Assembly (NCBI GenBank): GCA_948616425.1
Contig: CAPGBJ010000004.1
Span: 1 to 16,040, forward strand
DNA length: 16,040 bases
Reading direction: 5' to 3'
From: an uncultured Oscillospiraceae bacterium
GTDB taxonomy: Bacteria; Bacillota; Clostridia; Oscillospirales; Oscillospiraceae
Positions 1 to 7,191 of the stretch are shown piece after piece. The first letter of the stretch is position 1, and every line of letters begins with the position of its first letter. The notes under the pieces are model-generated. The model saw only the letters and a list, made by a program, of their open reading frames with translations. It had not been told where the DNA came from and did no database searches. The translations under genes were made by a program, and so were the position numbers.

Positions 1-1
1 A

Positions 2-684
2 GAAATCAAGAATATGCTGGCCCTGTCCAAGGTCCAGGTGGCGGAGGTGGAGGACTGCATCATCTCCTCGGTGGTGCCGCCGGTGTTCAACTCGGTGCGC
101 ACCGGTGTGGTAAAGGTTATTGGCAAACAGCCGATGGTGGTGGGGCCCGGTATCAAGACGGGACTGAATATCCAGATGGATAACCCCTCCCAGGTGGGCA
201 GCGACCGGATCGTCATTGCCGTGGCCGCCCTGGCGGAGTATGAGCCCCCCCTTACCCTGCTGGACCTGGGCACCGCCACCACCATCGAGGTGGTGGCAAG
301 GGGAGCACCTACCTGGGCGGCTGCATCATCCCCGGCGTGCGGGTGTCGCTGGAGGCCCTCACCTCCCGCACTGCCCAGCTCCCCGGCATCAGTCTGGACC
401 GGCCCAAGCGGGTTATTGGCAAGAATACGGTGGACTGTATGCGCAGCGGCATCATGTACGGCACCGCCGCCATGCTGGACGGTATGCTGGACCGGGTGGA
501 GGAGGAGCTGGGATTTTCCACCACGGTGGTGGCCACTGGGGGGATGGCCCAATTTATTGTTCCCCTGTGCCGCAGGGAGATCAAGCTGGAAAAAGACCTG
601 CTCCTGAAGGGGCTGAATATTATCTATCGGAAGAATTTACCTTCGATGGACCGGGGGGAGCGCGCCAGGCAGTGGAAAAATTAG
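2..684 (+). pseudogene. coaX: Type III pantothenate kinase, 5'-truncated by the window and frameshifted
   Basis: CoaX phosphorylates pantothenate with ATP in the first step of coenzyme A synthesis, in the cytoplasm. The frame is already open at base 2, so the N-terminal phosphate-binding part lies outside the window. Visible family motifs are IISSVVPPV, VVGPGIKTGLNI, GSDRIV and DLGTATTIEVV in the first frame. In the second frame, from about 300, are TYLGGCIIPGV, PKRVIGKNTVDCMRSGIMYG, ATGGMA and LKGLNIIY. The two frames join cleanly if one base is restored near 295, where the sequence reads gtggtggcaagggg; an inserted A or C would give V-V-(D/A)-K-G. The family is about 255 residues, and the two parts together match its C-terminal four fifths. 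The position usually Asn or Asp in DRIVNAVAA is Ile here. It is convergent with the diguanylate cyclase gene. Family assignment is firm; whether the break is real or a read error is open. Confidence 0.85.
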
Positions 685-766
685 GCGCTGGGCACGGCGT
701 TCAGATCGGTCAGCGACAAATTTCCCCGTCAAAACTGCATTGCTCCTGTCTGTCGACGGGAGAGAG

Positions 767-811
767 TCAGCATACAGGGCCGGCGCATGTTGCGCCGGCC
801 CTGTATGCTGA
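767..811. terminator. 21-bp perfect hairpin between convergent genes
   Basis: Bases 767-787 are the exact reverse complement of 791-811, leaving a three-base loop (tgt). The stem contains a GC-rich core (gggccggcgca). It lies between coaX (ending at 684) and the oppositely oriented diguanylate cyclase gene (ending at 836), where a shared terminator is expected. Neither side has a proper T-tract: the plus strand continues aaaaagtgcc and the minus strand continues actctctccc. It may be an atypical bidirectional terminator, a transcript-stabilising hairpin, or a member of a dispersed palindromic repeat family. The rest of 685-835 shows no convincing gene. Confidence 0.5.
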
Positions 812-835
812 AAAAGTGCCGCTTGGCGGCTCATA

Positions 836-1759
836 TTATCTTTCCCGCCACTGCTCTTTATTTTCACTGTACCAGACCACCTGGTTGCGGCCAAACCGCT
901 TTGCGTCGTACAGCATGGTATCTGCCAGCTTTAAGAAGGTGGCATAGTCGTCTCCCGCCTTTGGTATTATGCTGACGCCCCCGATGCTGACCGTGACCCA
1001 AGGGGAGACGGGGGAGTTGTGGGGGATATGGAGATCCTCTACCGCCTGCCGGATGGATTTTACAAAGTCGAAGGCAGACTGGCTGTTGTTTCCCAAGAAG
1101 ACCGCTACGAATTCTTCCCCGCCATATCGGGCGAACAGGTCGGTGGCGCGCCGGAAGTGAGCGGATACCGTCTTTGCCACGGAGGAGATGACCTGATCCC
1201 CTGCGGGGTGACCGAAGGTGTCGTTGTACAGCTTGAAGTGGTCGATATCCATCATAAAGATGGAGAAGGGCAGTCCAAAACGGATGGCGTCCTGCCATTT
1301 TGTCAGGCTGTCACTCTCGTATCGGCGCCGGTTTGGAATGCCAGTCAGGCCGTCCACCAGGGCCTGCTGCTTAAAATGTGTCTGGTAGTGGTATAGCTGA
1401 ATGTGTGTGTTGACCCTGGCCTTGATGATGACCGGGCTGAAAGGTTTGGCCACATAGTCCACTGCGCCCAGCAGAAGTCCGCGCTCCTCATACTGGATAT
1501 CGGCCAGGCTGGTGAGCAGGATGACAGGGATATGTCTGGTCAGGTCTGTGGCTTTTAACTCTTGAAGCAGCATAAATCCGTCCATGTCCGGCATCACGAT
1601 GTCCAACAGGATCAGGGAGAAGCTGCCCTCCTTGGCTTTGTCGAGCCCTTCACGGGCAGTCTGACAGGTGGTCACCTCATAGTCGCCGCTCAGAACGGAG
1701 CACAGAAACTCACCTTGGACAGCACTGTCATCAATGATCAATACTTTGTCTTTATCCAT
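836..1759 (-). CDS. Response regulator with diguanylate cyclase output (REC-GGDEF)
   Basis: This 307-residue cytoplasmic protein should make cyclic di-GMP from two GTP when its receiver domain is phosphorylated. The receiver covers residues 5-125, with acidic pocket D10/D11, phosphoacceptor D53 (LLDIVMPD) and K105 (AKPF). The GGDEF domain covers about 130-300. It opens with the DGLTGIPNRR signature (136-145), carries the active-site motif GGEEF (213-217), and has the inhibitory RxxD site RATD (204-207), so product feedback is expected. There is no transmembrane segment. The architecture resembles PleD with only one receiver. The ATG at 1759 is 48 bases after the end of the preceding PAS gene, with AAAGGA upstream at a rather long spacing. 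The two genes are probably co-transcribed. No histidine kinase is present in the window, so the phosphodonor is unknown. Confidence 0.93.
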   Translation of the reverse strand: MDKDKVLIIDDSAVQGEFLCSVLSGDYEVTTCQTAREGLDKAKEGSFSLILLDIVMPDMDGFMLLQELKATDLTRHIPVILLTSLADIQYEERGLLLGAVDYVAKPFSPVIIKARVNTHIQLYHYQTHFKQQALVDGLTGIPNRRRYESDSLTKWQDAIRFGLPFSIFMMDIDHFKLYNDTFGHPAGDQVISSVAKTVSAHFRRATDLFARYGGEEFVAVFLGNNSQSAFDFVKSIRQAVEDLHIPHNSPVSPWVTVSIGGVSIIPKAGDDYATFLKLADTMLYDAKRFGRNQVVWYSENKEQWRER

Positions 1760-1807
1760 AGAGCTTATTGAATCCTTTCACACAAATCGTCTGGCTGGCC
1801 GTGACGG

Positions 1808-2254
1808 TCAGAGGGGACCGCTGCCTGCCGTGCCAAGTCTGCGCTCGTTGCCAGTAATGTTCTGGGCTACATACACCGCAGTTTTTGGCATATCGTCCGT
1901 GCCGGTGCGGGCGAGGACGGCGGTGGCCCGCACCCATTCCCAGGAGTCGGAACCGGCGCTGGGGTCGTCCGGCAGCTTTCGGTACTCCACTGCCACATAG
2001 GGCTGCCACCAACGCAGCTTCTGCCGCAGATTCTGGATATTCATCACACGGAGGTACTCCGCGCGGTCGTCCGGGTGGATGAAGTGGTTGGCGTAGATTC
2101 CCAGGGCGGCGGTGCAGTTGACTTCGTTGCCCAGTAGACTGCCTACCCGGCGCAGTTGGGTCACGGCGCGGAAGGAGTCCTGCTCCAGATCCAGGTAGTA
2201 CGTGGAGAAAAACAGCGTGCTCAGGCTGCTGATGATGTAGGCCCGGTCCTCCAA
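1808..2254 (-). CDS. C-terminal fragment of the split multi-PAS sensory protein
   Basis: This is the downstream piece of the gene that begins at 3531. Its frame is open from about 2272. The 148 residues from the ATG at 2254 form one more PAS-like module, with the same plan as those upstream: an opening strand motif (YYLDLEQDSFRAV), an FIHPDDRAEYLRV motif, a WVRATAVL strand and a closing YVAQNIT strand. The last residues (about 15) look unstructured and the frame ends at 1808, without an enzymatic output domain. Restoring one base near 2272 joins GQDVTREKQREE to QIQALEDRAYIISSLS in a natural linker helix. On its own this fragment has no visible ribosome binding site, so separate translation is unlikely. 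The diguanylate cyclase gene follows after 48 bases and may supply the output. Confidence 0.6.
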   Translation of the reverse strand: MEDRAYIISSLSTLFFSTYYLDLEQDSFRAVTQLRRVGSLLGNEVNCTAALGIYANHFIHPDDRAEYLRVMNIQNLRQKLRWWQPYVAVEYRKLPDDPSAGSDSWEWVRATAVLARTGTDDMPKTAVYVAQNITGNERRLGTAGSGPL

Positions 2255-3531
2255 CGCCTGGATCTGGACTCCTCCCTCTGCTTCTCTCTGGTGACGTCCT
2301 GGCCCAGGATGTTGACGGCCACACGGCTTCGCTGTCTGCTGTAAATCACGCGCAGTTCCACCCAGAGGGGCGTCTCTCCCCGCTGACGGTAGAGGCAGAC
2401 CTCCTCCTCGTAGTCCCCCGACAGATCGGCGGCCTTCTCCCGCAGGTGGTCTAGAGAGAGGACTGCCCGGCAGGTATCCACGTCGTCCGGGTGGACCAGG
2501 GTGGAGATGATATTTTGCAGATAGAGGGCGTAGTCTCCGGTCAGAATGTTTTCGGCGCCGGCTGGCTGGGTCAGGTCCGTTTTTTGGTACTGCCCGCTGA
2601 CCAGGTCCACCGTGGTCAGCGTCCTGAACCGAGAACGGAGGATAGCCGCCATCTCCATATCCCGCTGGGTGTGGGCCAGTTCCAGCCGTACGTGGTCATC
2701 CACATCCTGGAGAGCCAGTACCGTGTAACTCTTGGTGTTCTGGTCTTGACTGAAATAGGCGGTGACAGAGACGTAGCGGTAGTTCCCGCCGCTGCGCCAC
2801 TGGCAGAGCAGCTCTGACTTTTGCTGGCCGCTTTCTTTGGCCTGACGCAAGCTGGACAGGGAAAAACGGCTTTTAAATTCATGCTGGTATGCCTCGTGAA
2901 GCCGCTCCTCAATCTGGGTATGTACCAGCTCATCCCAGGGGGCGGACACCAGCTCCTCCCGTATCTGCCCATCCACCTGGATAGAGTCCGCCTGGCCGGA
3001 CCGGAGGTCAATGGTGTAGATGTTGAAGCTTCCTGCCCCGAGGCTGCGGATTAAATCCTGCCCCCGGGCGGTAAGCCCTTCCCGCTCCAGAATCTCGCGC
3101 AGCATGTCGTGGATATCCTTGATGCGCAGGACAGCGGACGCGCCATTTCGCTCTGGGATAACCTCCATCAGGTTCCAGCGGCAGGCGTCCGGTGTCTGCC
3201 GGCGGTAAATGAGTGTCAGCGCCTTCTGGCCCTCTATAGGGGCGGAACGTATCCGCTCCAGCTTGGTAAAGGCGGCAAAACGCCGCGTATCCTCTGGGTG
3301 GATGGCTCCGCTTTGAATAAAGCGGTCCAGCTGATGGGAGAAGGAGTCCTCCCCCGGCTGCCAGCCGCCCAGGTCTGATTTCAGTACGCTGTATCGGTCC
3401 AGGAGAAGATCCACCCGAATGACATAGACGCCATTGCTGGGAATGGCGTTTAACATTTTTTCGTGATCCCTGTGTTCCAAACCTCTTCCCTCCAAAAGGT
3501 TTTGCTGGTAGAAGCGTAGCTTCCGGCACAT
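2221..3531 (-). CDS. Multi-PAS-like sensory protein, N-terminal part of a gene split by a frameshift
   Basis: This piece gives 436 residues, of which about 420 are in the genuine frame; the last dozen or so are off-frame after an apparent base loss near 2272. It contains at least two, probably three, degenerate PAS-fold modules of roughly 135 residues. Markers are the module-opening strands VYVIRVDLLLDRYSVL (35-50), FNIYTIDLRSG (169-179) and LTTVDLVSGQY (305-315), the PAS_3-style motifs IHPED (77-81) and VHPDD (346-350), and the closing strand/helix segments RIKDIHDML and NILGQDVTREK. No membrane helix, kinase, GGDEF, EAL or HD-GYP domain is seen. Together with the fragment at 1808-2254 it would be about 573 residues. 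The start is uncertain: the ATG at 3531 lacks a good ribosome site, whereas the ATG at 3456 follows AGGG by 11 bases. It likely senses a cytoplasmic ligand and acts with the adjacent REC-GGDEF protein, but that is inference. Confidence 0.65.
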   Translation of the reverse strand: MCRKLRFYQQNLLEGRGLEHRDHEKMLNAIPSNGVYVIRVDLLLDRYSVLKSDLGGWQPGEDSFSHQLDRFIQSGAIHPEDTRRFAAFTKLERIRSAPIEGQKALTLIYRRQTPDACRWNLMEVIPERNGASAVLRIKDIHDMLREILEREGLTARGQDLIRSLGAGSFNIYTIDLRSGQADSIQVDGQIREELVSAPWDELVHTQIEERLHEAYQHEFKSRFSLSSLRQAKESGQQKSELLCQWRSGGNYRYVSVTAYFSQDQNTKSYTVLALQDVDDHVRLELAHTQRDMEMAAILRSRFRTLTTVDLVSGQYQKTDLTQPAGAENILTGDYALYLQNIISTLVHPDDVDTCRAVLSLDHLREKAADLSGDYEEEVCLYRQRGETPLWVELRVIYSRQRSRVAVNILGQDVTREKQREESRSRRWRTGPTSSAA

Positions 3532-3599
3532 TCCATGGGCTGTTCGCGAAATCGAACGGAGCTGCGATATAGCAAATGGACTGCTGCACTGTTAGGAAC

Positions 3600-3628
3600 A
3601 TTGTAGCATAAAAGCAGGAGAGATTCAA
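3600..3628 (-). promoter_or_regulatory. Sigma-70-type promoter for the PAS and REC-GGDEF genes
   Basis: On the minus strand a TTGAAT -35 box (3623-3628) is followed after exactly 17 bases by a TACAAT -10 box (3600-3605). The expected start is near 3593, about 60 bases before the first ATG of the PAS gene. A small inverted repeat (gttcg/cgaac, 3542-3557) would lie in the leader, just upstream of the ATG at 3531. Confidence 0.6.
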
Positions 3629-3767
3629 TGAGAGAATTCAACACAGATGCCTGGAGGAGTTACGGCCGGCAGGTGTGTGAAGCAGCCCGGTAAAGTTGTG
3701 GAGTTCGGACAAAAAGCGCAAGAAAAAAACTCCTTTTTACCCCCTGGTATCCTGGAGATAAATCGTT

Positions 3768-3773
3768 TATAAT
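3768..3773 (+). promoter_or_regulatory. Candidate -10 box for the amidohydrolase-pyrCKD operon
   Basis: A perfect TATAAT stands here, about 28 bases before the start codon at 3802. The sequence 17 bases upstream (tggtat, 3745-3750) is a poor -35 box, which would suit an activator-dependent promoter. The leader would be only about 20 bases long. That leaves no room for a PyrR-binding attenuator or riboswitch. It also excludes the upstream in-frame ATG at 3772 as a translation start, because that ATG overlaps the -10 box. Confidence 0.5.
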
Positions 3774-3801
3774 GGGATATCAGAGGAGAGGAGGAATTTT
3801 T

Positions 3802-5016
3802 ATGGAGCATCCATTTGCTGACATCCAATACTGTGAGACACTGTTTAACCGATTCTATGATGTGGGCGGCCTGACCAGCGGAGGCGTAACGCGGCTTGGG
3901 TACACACAGACAGAGGACCAGATGCACGAGATATTTGCACATCTGGGGGGAGAGTTGGGTTTTGAGAACAGGCAGGACGAGGTGGGCAACACTTTTGTGG
4001 GCAGTATGGCCAGAGAGGGCTGCTATCTGATCGGTTCTCACCTGGACTCTGTCATTGACGGCGGCCGCTATGACGGAGTGGCCGGCATTATTGCAGGGCT
4101 GATGGTTCTGCGGTGGGCCAAGGAGGAGGGGCTGCCCATCCCAGTGCGGGTGGGGGCGTTCCGCTGTGAGGAGTCCAGCAACTTTGGCTGCTGTACCATC
4201 GGCAGCGGGCTGGTGACCAAAGAGCTCCACCGGCAGCGGGTGGCCGGGCTGGTGTCCAGAGACGGAGAGACTCTGGAATCTATTTTTGCGAGTAGGGGCT
4301 ACAGCCTGGACCCGCCTAGAATCTCGGGATTGTCCGGCTATCTGGAGCTACATATTGAGCAGGGCAAGGTGCTGGAGGAGTCGGGAACCTCAGTTGGCAT
4401 TGTGCAGACCATTGCTGGGCCGCGCCGCTTCAAGATCTACCTGCGGGGACTGGCGGAGCACTCCGGCGCTACCCCAATGGCCCTGCGCAGCGACGCGATG
4501 TGTGCCGCGGCGGAGCTGATTTTGGAGATTGAACGTCTGGGCAATAAGGAGGCGGCCTATCAGACGGTGGCCACCGTGGGTGTGGTGAATAGCCTGCCTA
4601 ATGTGATGAATGTCATCCCCGGAGAGGTGGAGTTGGGGATAGATGTCAGGGGAATCGACCTGACCAGTTTGGACCGGATCGAACTGGAGATCAAGGACGC
4701 GGCCCGACGTATCTGCGCCAGGCGGAACATTGAATATTTGGAGGAGAAGCTAAGCGAGTTCCCCCCGGTGAATATGAGCGGAGATGTGCAGATGGGGCTG
4801 GAGCGGGCGGCGCAGCGTCTGGGCGTCAGCAGCAGGCGGATGATGAGCGGCGCTGGACATGACGCCATGGCTTTCCCGACGCTGTGTGAGACCGGAATGG
4901 TCTTTATCCCCTGCTTGAAGGGAATTTCCCACAACCGGGCGGAGTTTGCCAGCTTGTCCAGCATCTGCGACGGCGCCCGGGTCATCTATGAGTATTTGAA
5001 AGGAGCGGCGGTATGA
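3802..5016 (+). CDS. M20-family N-carbamoyl-L-amino acid amidohydrolase, probably N-carbamoyl-aspartate hydrolase (ureidosuccinase)
   Basis: This 404-residue protein belongs to the metal-dependent ureidopropionase / N-carbamoyl-L-amino-acid hydrolase family, which splits N-carbamoyl amino acids to amino acid, CO2 and NH3. Metal-site motifs are GSHLDSVIDGGRYDGVAG (H80, D91), RCEESSNFG (general base E123, ligand E124), ELHIEQG (H184) and GISHN (H377). Substrate-side motifs are HSGATPM (H220), NVMNVIPG and GAGHDAM (H353). Length and motif order are normal. The ATG at 3802 is chosen because it follows GGAGGAATTTTT; the upstream in-frame ATG at 3772 overlaps the -10 box. Its stop overlaps the ATG of the dihydroorotase gene by four bases (ATGA), so the two are translationally coupled. 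That coupling suggests N-carbamoyl-L-aspartate as the substrate. Allantoate or other carbamoyl amino acids cannot be excluded by sequence alone. Confidence 0.85.
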   Translation: MEHPFADIQYCETLFNRFYDVGGLTSGGVTRLGYTQTEDQMHEIFAHLGGELGFENRQDEVGNTFVGSMAREGCYLIGSHLDSVIDGGRYDGVAGIIAGLMVLRWAKEEGLPIPVRVGAFRCEESSNFGCCTIGSGLVTKELHRQRVAGLVSRDGETLESIFASRGYSLDPPRISGLSGYLELHIEQGKVLEESGTSVGIVQTIAGPRRFKIYLRGLAEHSGATPMALRSDAMCAAAELILEIERLGNKEAAYQTVATVGVVNSLPNVMNVIPGEVELGIDVRGIDLTSLDRIELEIKDAARRICARRNIEYLEEKLSEFPPVNMSGDVQMGLERAAQRLGVSSRRMMSGAGHDAMAFPTLCETGMVFIPCLKGISHNRAEFASLSSICDGARVIYEYLKGAAV

Positions 5017-6284
5017 TCCTGATTAAAAATGGCCGGGTTGTCGATCCAGCTTCTGGGATTGACGAGGTATTGGACGTCATACTAGAGGACGGAATTGTCA
5101 AAGCATTGGGGAAATTTCCTAAAACAGAGACCTATGAACGGGTGATTGATGCGACTGGAAAAATTGTGGCCCCTGGACTGGTGGATATCCATGTCCACTT
5201 CCGGGACCCCGGCCTGACCTATAAGGAAGATATCGTCACCGGCGCGGCGGCGGCCGCGGCGGGAGGCTATACCACAGTGGTGTGTATGGCAAATACGAAG
5301 CCGGTGGTTGACTCGGCGGATACCCTGTCCGATTTGCGCCGGCGCGCCCAGATGCTGCCCATCCATGTGCTCAACGCGGCGGCGGTGACTAAGGGGCTCC
5401 AGGGGAGGGAACTGACCGATATGAGAGCTCTGCGGGCGGCTGGAGCAGCCGGTTTTACAGATGACGGCATCCCCGTCATGGACCCGGCGCTGCTCTTTGA
5501 GGCCATGGTTCGGGCAAAGGAGCTGGATGTACCCATCAGCCTCCACGAGGAGGACCCGGCATTGATTGCCAGCGCGGGTATCAACCAGGGGCCCGTGTCT
5601 CGGCAGCTGGGAGTAGGGGGGGCGCCTGCTCTGGCGGAGGAATCTTTGGTTGCGCGGGACTGTATGCTGGCTCTGCGGGCCGGTGCCCGGGTGGATATCC
5701 AGCACATCAGCAGCGGGGTCTCGGTGGATGTGGTCCGCTCAATGAAAAAGCTGGGGGCCAGTGTCTTTGCTGAGGTGACGCCCCAGCACTTTTCGCTGAC
5801 GGAGCAGTCTGTTTTGGAGCGGGGCGCTCTGGCCAAAGTCAACCCGCCCCTGCGGGGAGAGGCCGACCGCTATGCTCTGATTCGGGGGCTGAAGGATGGA
5901 ACAATAGATTTTATTGCCACTGATCACGCACCCCACAGCCGGGAGGAGAAGGCAAAAGATCTCAATGAAGCGCCCAGCGGCATGATCGGCCTGGAGACCG
6001 CGCTGGCCCTGGGGGTCACGAATCTGGTCCGCAAGGGACATCTCACCATGTGTCAGCTGCTGGAGAAGATGACGGTAAACCCCGCGCGCTTCTACAAACT
6101 GAACTGTGGAACCCTGAAGGCGGGGGCGCCCGCTGACCTGGTCATCTTTGATGAGCGGGAGAAGTGGGTGGTGGAGGAGGACAAGTTCCACTCCAAGTCG
6201 GTCAACTCCCCCTTCCTTGGGATGGAACTGTATGGAAAGGTGTACTATACCATCTGCGGTGGAGCGGTGGTATATGAGGCGTGA
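5013..6284 (+). CDS. pyrC: Dihydroorotase, class I
   Basis: Dihydroorotase reversibly interconverts dihydroorotate and N-carbamoyl-L-aspartate in the cytoplasm. The 423-residue protein is full length for the class I bacterial type. It has the zinc motif DIHVHFRDPG (H60, H62), the GFTDDG segment (D151 as bridging ligand), LHEEDP (H178), IQHISS (H231), the NPPLR substrate loop (277-281) and ATDHAPH (catalytic D304). These positions agree closely with the known residues of the Bacillus anthracis enzyme. The HFRDPG and ATDHAPH signatures favour dihydroorotase over dihydropyrimidinase or allantoinase. It starts inside the stop of the amidohydrolase gene and is followed, after about 200 bases, by pyrK. 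No aspartate carbamoyltransferase gene accompanies it. This context suggests it may run towards ring opening, for orotate breakdown. Confidence 0.93.
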   Translation: MILIKNGRVVDPASGIDEVLDVILEDGIVKALGKFPKTETYERVIDATGKIVAPGLVDIHVHFRDPGLTYKEDIVTGAAAAAAGGYTTVVCMANTKPVVDSADTLSDLRRRAQMLPIHVLNAAAVTKGLQGRELTDMRALRAAGAAGFTDDGIPVMDPALLFEAMVRAKELDVPISLHEEDPALIASAGINQGPVSRQLGVGGAPALAEESLVARDCMLALRAGARVDIQHISSGVSVDVVRSMKKLGASVFAEVTPQHFSLTEQSVLERGALAKVNPPLRGEADRYALIRGLKDGTIDFIATDHAPHSREEKAKDLNEAPSGMIGLETALALGVTNLVRKGHLTMCQLLEKMTVNPARFYKLNCGTLKAGAPADLVIFDEREKWVVEEDKFHSKSVNSPFLGMELYGKVYYTICGGAVVYEA

Positions 6285-6427
6285 GGAACTGGAGGGGCTC
6301 TGCCTGCCTGGCCTGTGCTCTGATCTGGGGCGTGGACCGGCCCGTTGAGGCGCGGGTGCGCGCGTTTGGAACGGTGACCAGCATCGGTGCGGTAGAGGAG
6401 GCCGGGCAAATCTGGTACAGCGCATGA
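6281..6427 (+). CDS. Possible small ORF (48 codons) between pyrC and pyrK
   Basis: A frame starting with GTG at 6281 overlaps the pyrC stop by four bases (GTGA) and stays open to a TGA at 6425-6427. The predicted peptide has a short hydrophobic Cys/Ala/Leu stretch (ACLACALIWGV) followed by a regular segment (VEARVRAFGTVTSI). Third-position GC is high, like neighbouring genes. No good ribosome site precedes it beyond possible coupling to pyrC. I do not recognise it. It may be a real small protein, a remnant of a lost gene, or chance. It occupies most of the 199-base pyrC-pyrK gap, which is unusually large for an otherwise tightly packed operon. Confidence 0.25.
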   Translation: MRNWRGSACLACALIWGVDRPVEARVRAFGTVTSIGAVEEAGQIWYSA

Positions 6428-6483
6428 GTGCCCCGCCTCTGCTGCGGAGCGGGAACAAAAACTGAGACATATAGGAGGACTTT

Positions 6484-7191
6484 ATGGCAAAAATCATAGA
6501 AAACCATCCGGTGGCCGACGACTTCTGCCTGATGAAGGTGGAGACAGATCACGGAGCGAAAATGGGGCAGTTCTACATGCTCCGGGCCTGGGGGCAGTAC
6601 CCCGTTCTCTCTCGGCCAATCAGTGTGTTTGACTGCGACGGCGGGACAGTCAGCTTCTTGTATAAGGTGGTTGGCCAAGGGACTGAGATCTTCCGAGACC
6701 TGAAGCCGGGGGATGAGATCAAGCTGGACGGCCCCCACGGAAACGGCTTTCCCGACGCGCAGGGTAGAATTGCCCTGGTGGGGGGCGGCGTGGGCATTGC
6801 CCCGCTGTACCTGTTGGCCAAGGAGCTAAAAAAGGCCCACCCAGACAGCACGGTGGACATCTACCTGGGCTTTTCCGGCCAGCCCATGCTGGTAGAGGAG
6901 TATGAGAAGATGGCGGACAGGGTGAGCGTCAATGTGGGTGGCTTTGTCACCGACGACATTGATCCCACCCAGTACGATGTGATTATGACTTGTGGCCCCG
7001 AGATTATGATGCGGGTGCTCTACAAAAAGTGTTTGGATACCGGGGCCGGCGCCAAGGTCTATGTGTCCATGGAAAACCGAATGGCCTGCGGCATAGGGGC
7101 CTGTCTGGTGTGTACCTGCAAGACCAAGAGCGGCAACAAGCGGGCCTGCAAGGACGGTCCGGTCATGGAAGGCTGGGAGGTGTTTGGATGA
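6484..7191 (+). CDS. pyrK: Dihydroorotate dehydrogenase electron-transfer subunit (FAD, 2Fe-2S)
   Basis: PyrK passes electrons between NAD(H) and the FMN of PyrD in class 1B dihydroorotate dehydrogenase, a cytoplasmic PyrD2-PyrK2 complex. The 235-residue protein shows the FAD-binding motif RPISVFD (44-50), a GDEIKLDGPHGNGF segment, and the NAD-binding glycine motif VGGGVGIAP (99-107). It ends with the iron-sulfur cluster motif CGIGACLVC plus a distal Cys in KRACKDGP (C202, C207, C210, C222). All expected ligands are present. The ATG at 6484 follows a clear TAGGAGG site. The stop overlaps the pyrD start by four bases (ATGA), as expected for 1:1 subunits. NAD coupling makes this enzyme type able to reduce orotate, as known for Clostridium oroticum. 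Confidence 0.95.
   Translation: MAKIIENHPVADDFCLMKVETDHGAKMGQFYMLRAWGQYPVLSRPISVFDCDGGTVSFLYKVVGQGTEIFRDLKPGDEIKLDGPHGNGFPDAQGRIALVGGGVGIAPLYLLAKELKKAHPDSTVDIYLGFSGQPMLVEEYEKMADRVSVNVGGFVTDDIDPTQYDVIMTCGPEIMMRVLYKKCLDTGAGAKVYVSMENRMACGIGACLVCTCKTKSGNKRACKDGPVMEGWEVFG

Noticed and set aside
216..947. 243-codon plus-strand frame over coaX and the intergenic hairpin
   Set aside because: Its residues are rich in Trp, Pro and Arg as in off-frame reading, while the other two frames carry the CoaX motifs.
3772..3801. Upstream in-frame ATG extending the amidohydrolase by ten residues
   Set aside because: It overlaps the -10 box and has no ribosome site, while the ATG at 3802 follows GGAGGAATTTTT.
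5013..6284. Reading the PyrC-like gene as dihydropyrimidinase/hydantoinase because of the neighbouring carbamoylase
   Set aside because: HVHFRDPG, NPPLR and ATDHAPH with the class I dihydroorotase residue spacing, plus PyrK/PyrD next door, favour dihydroorotase.
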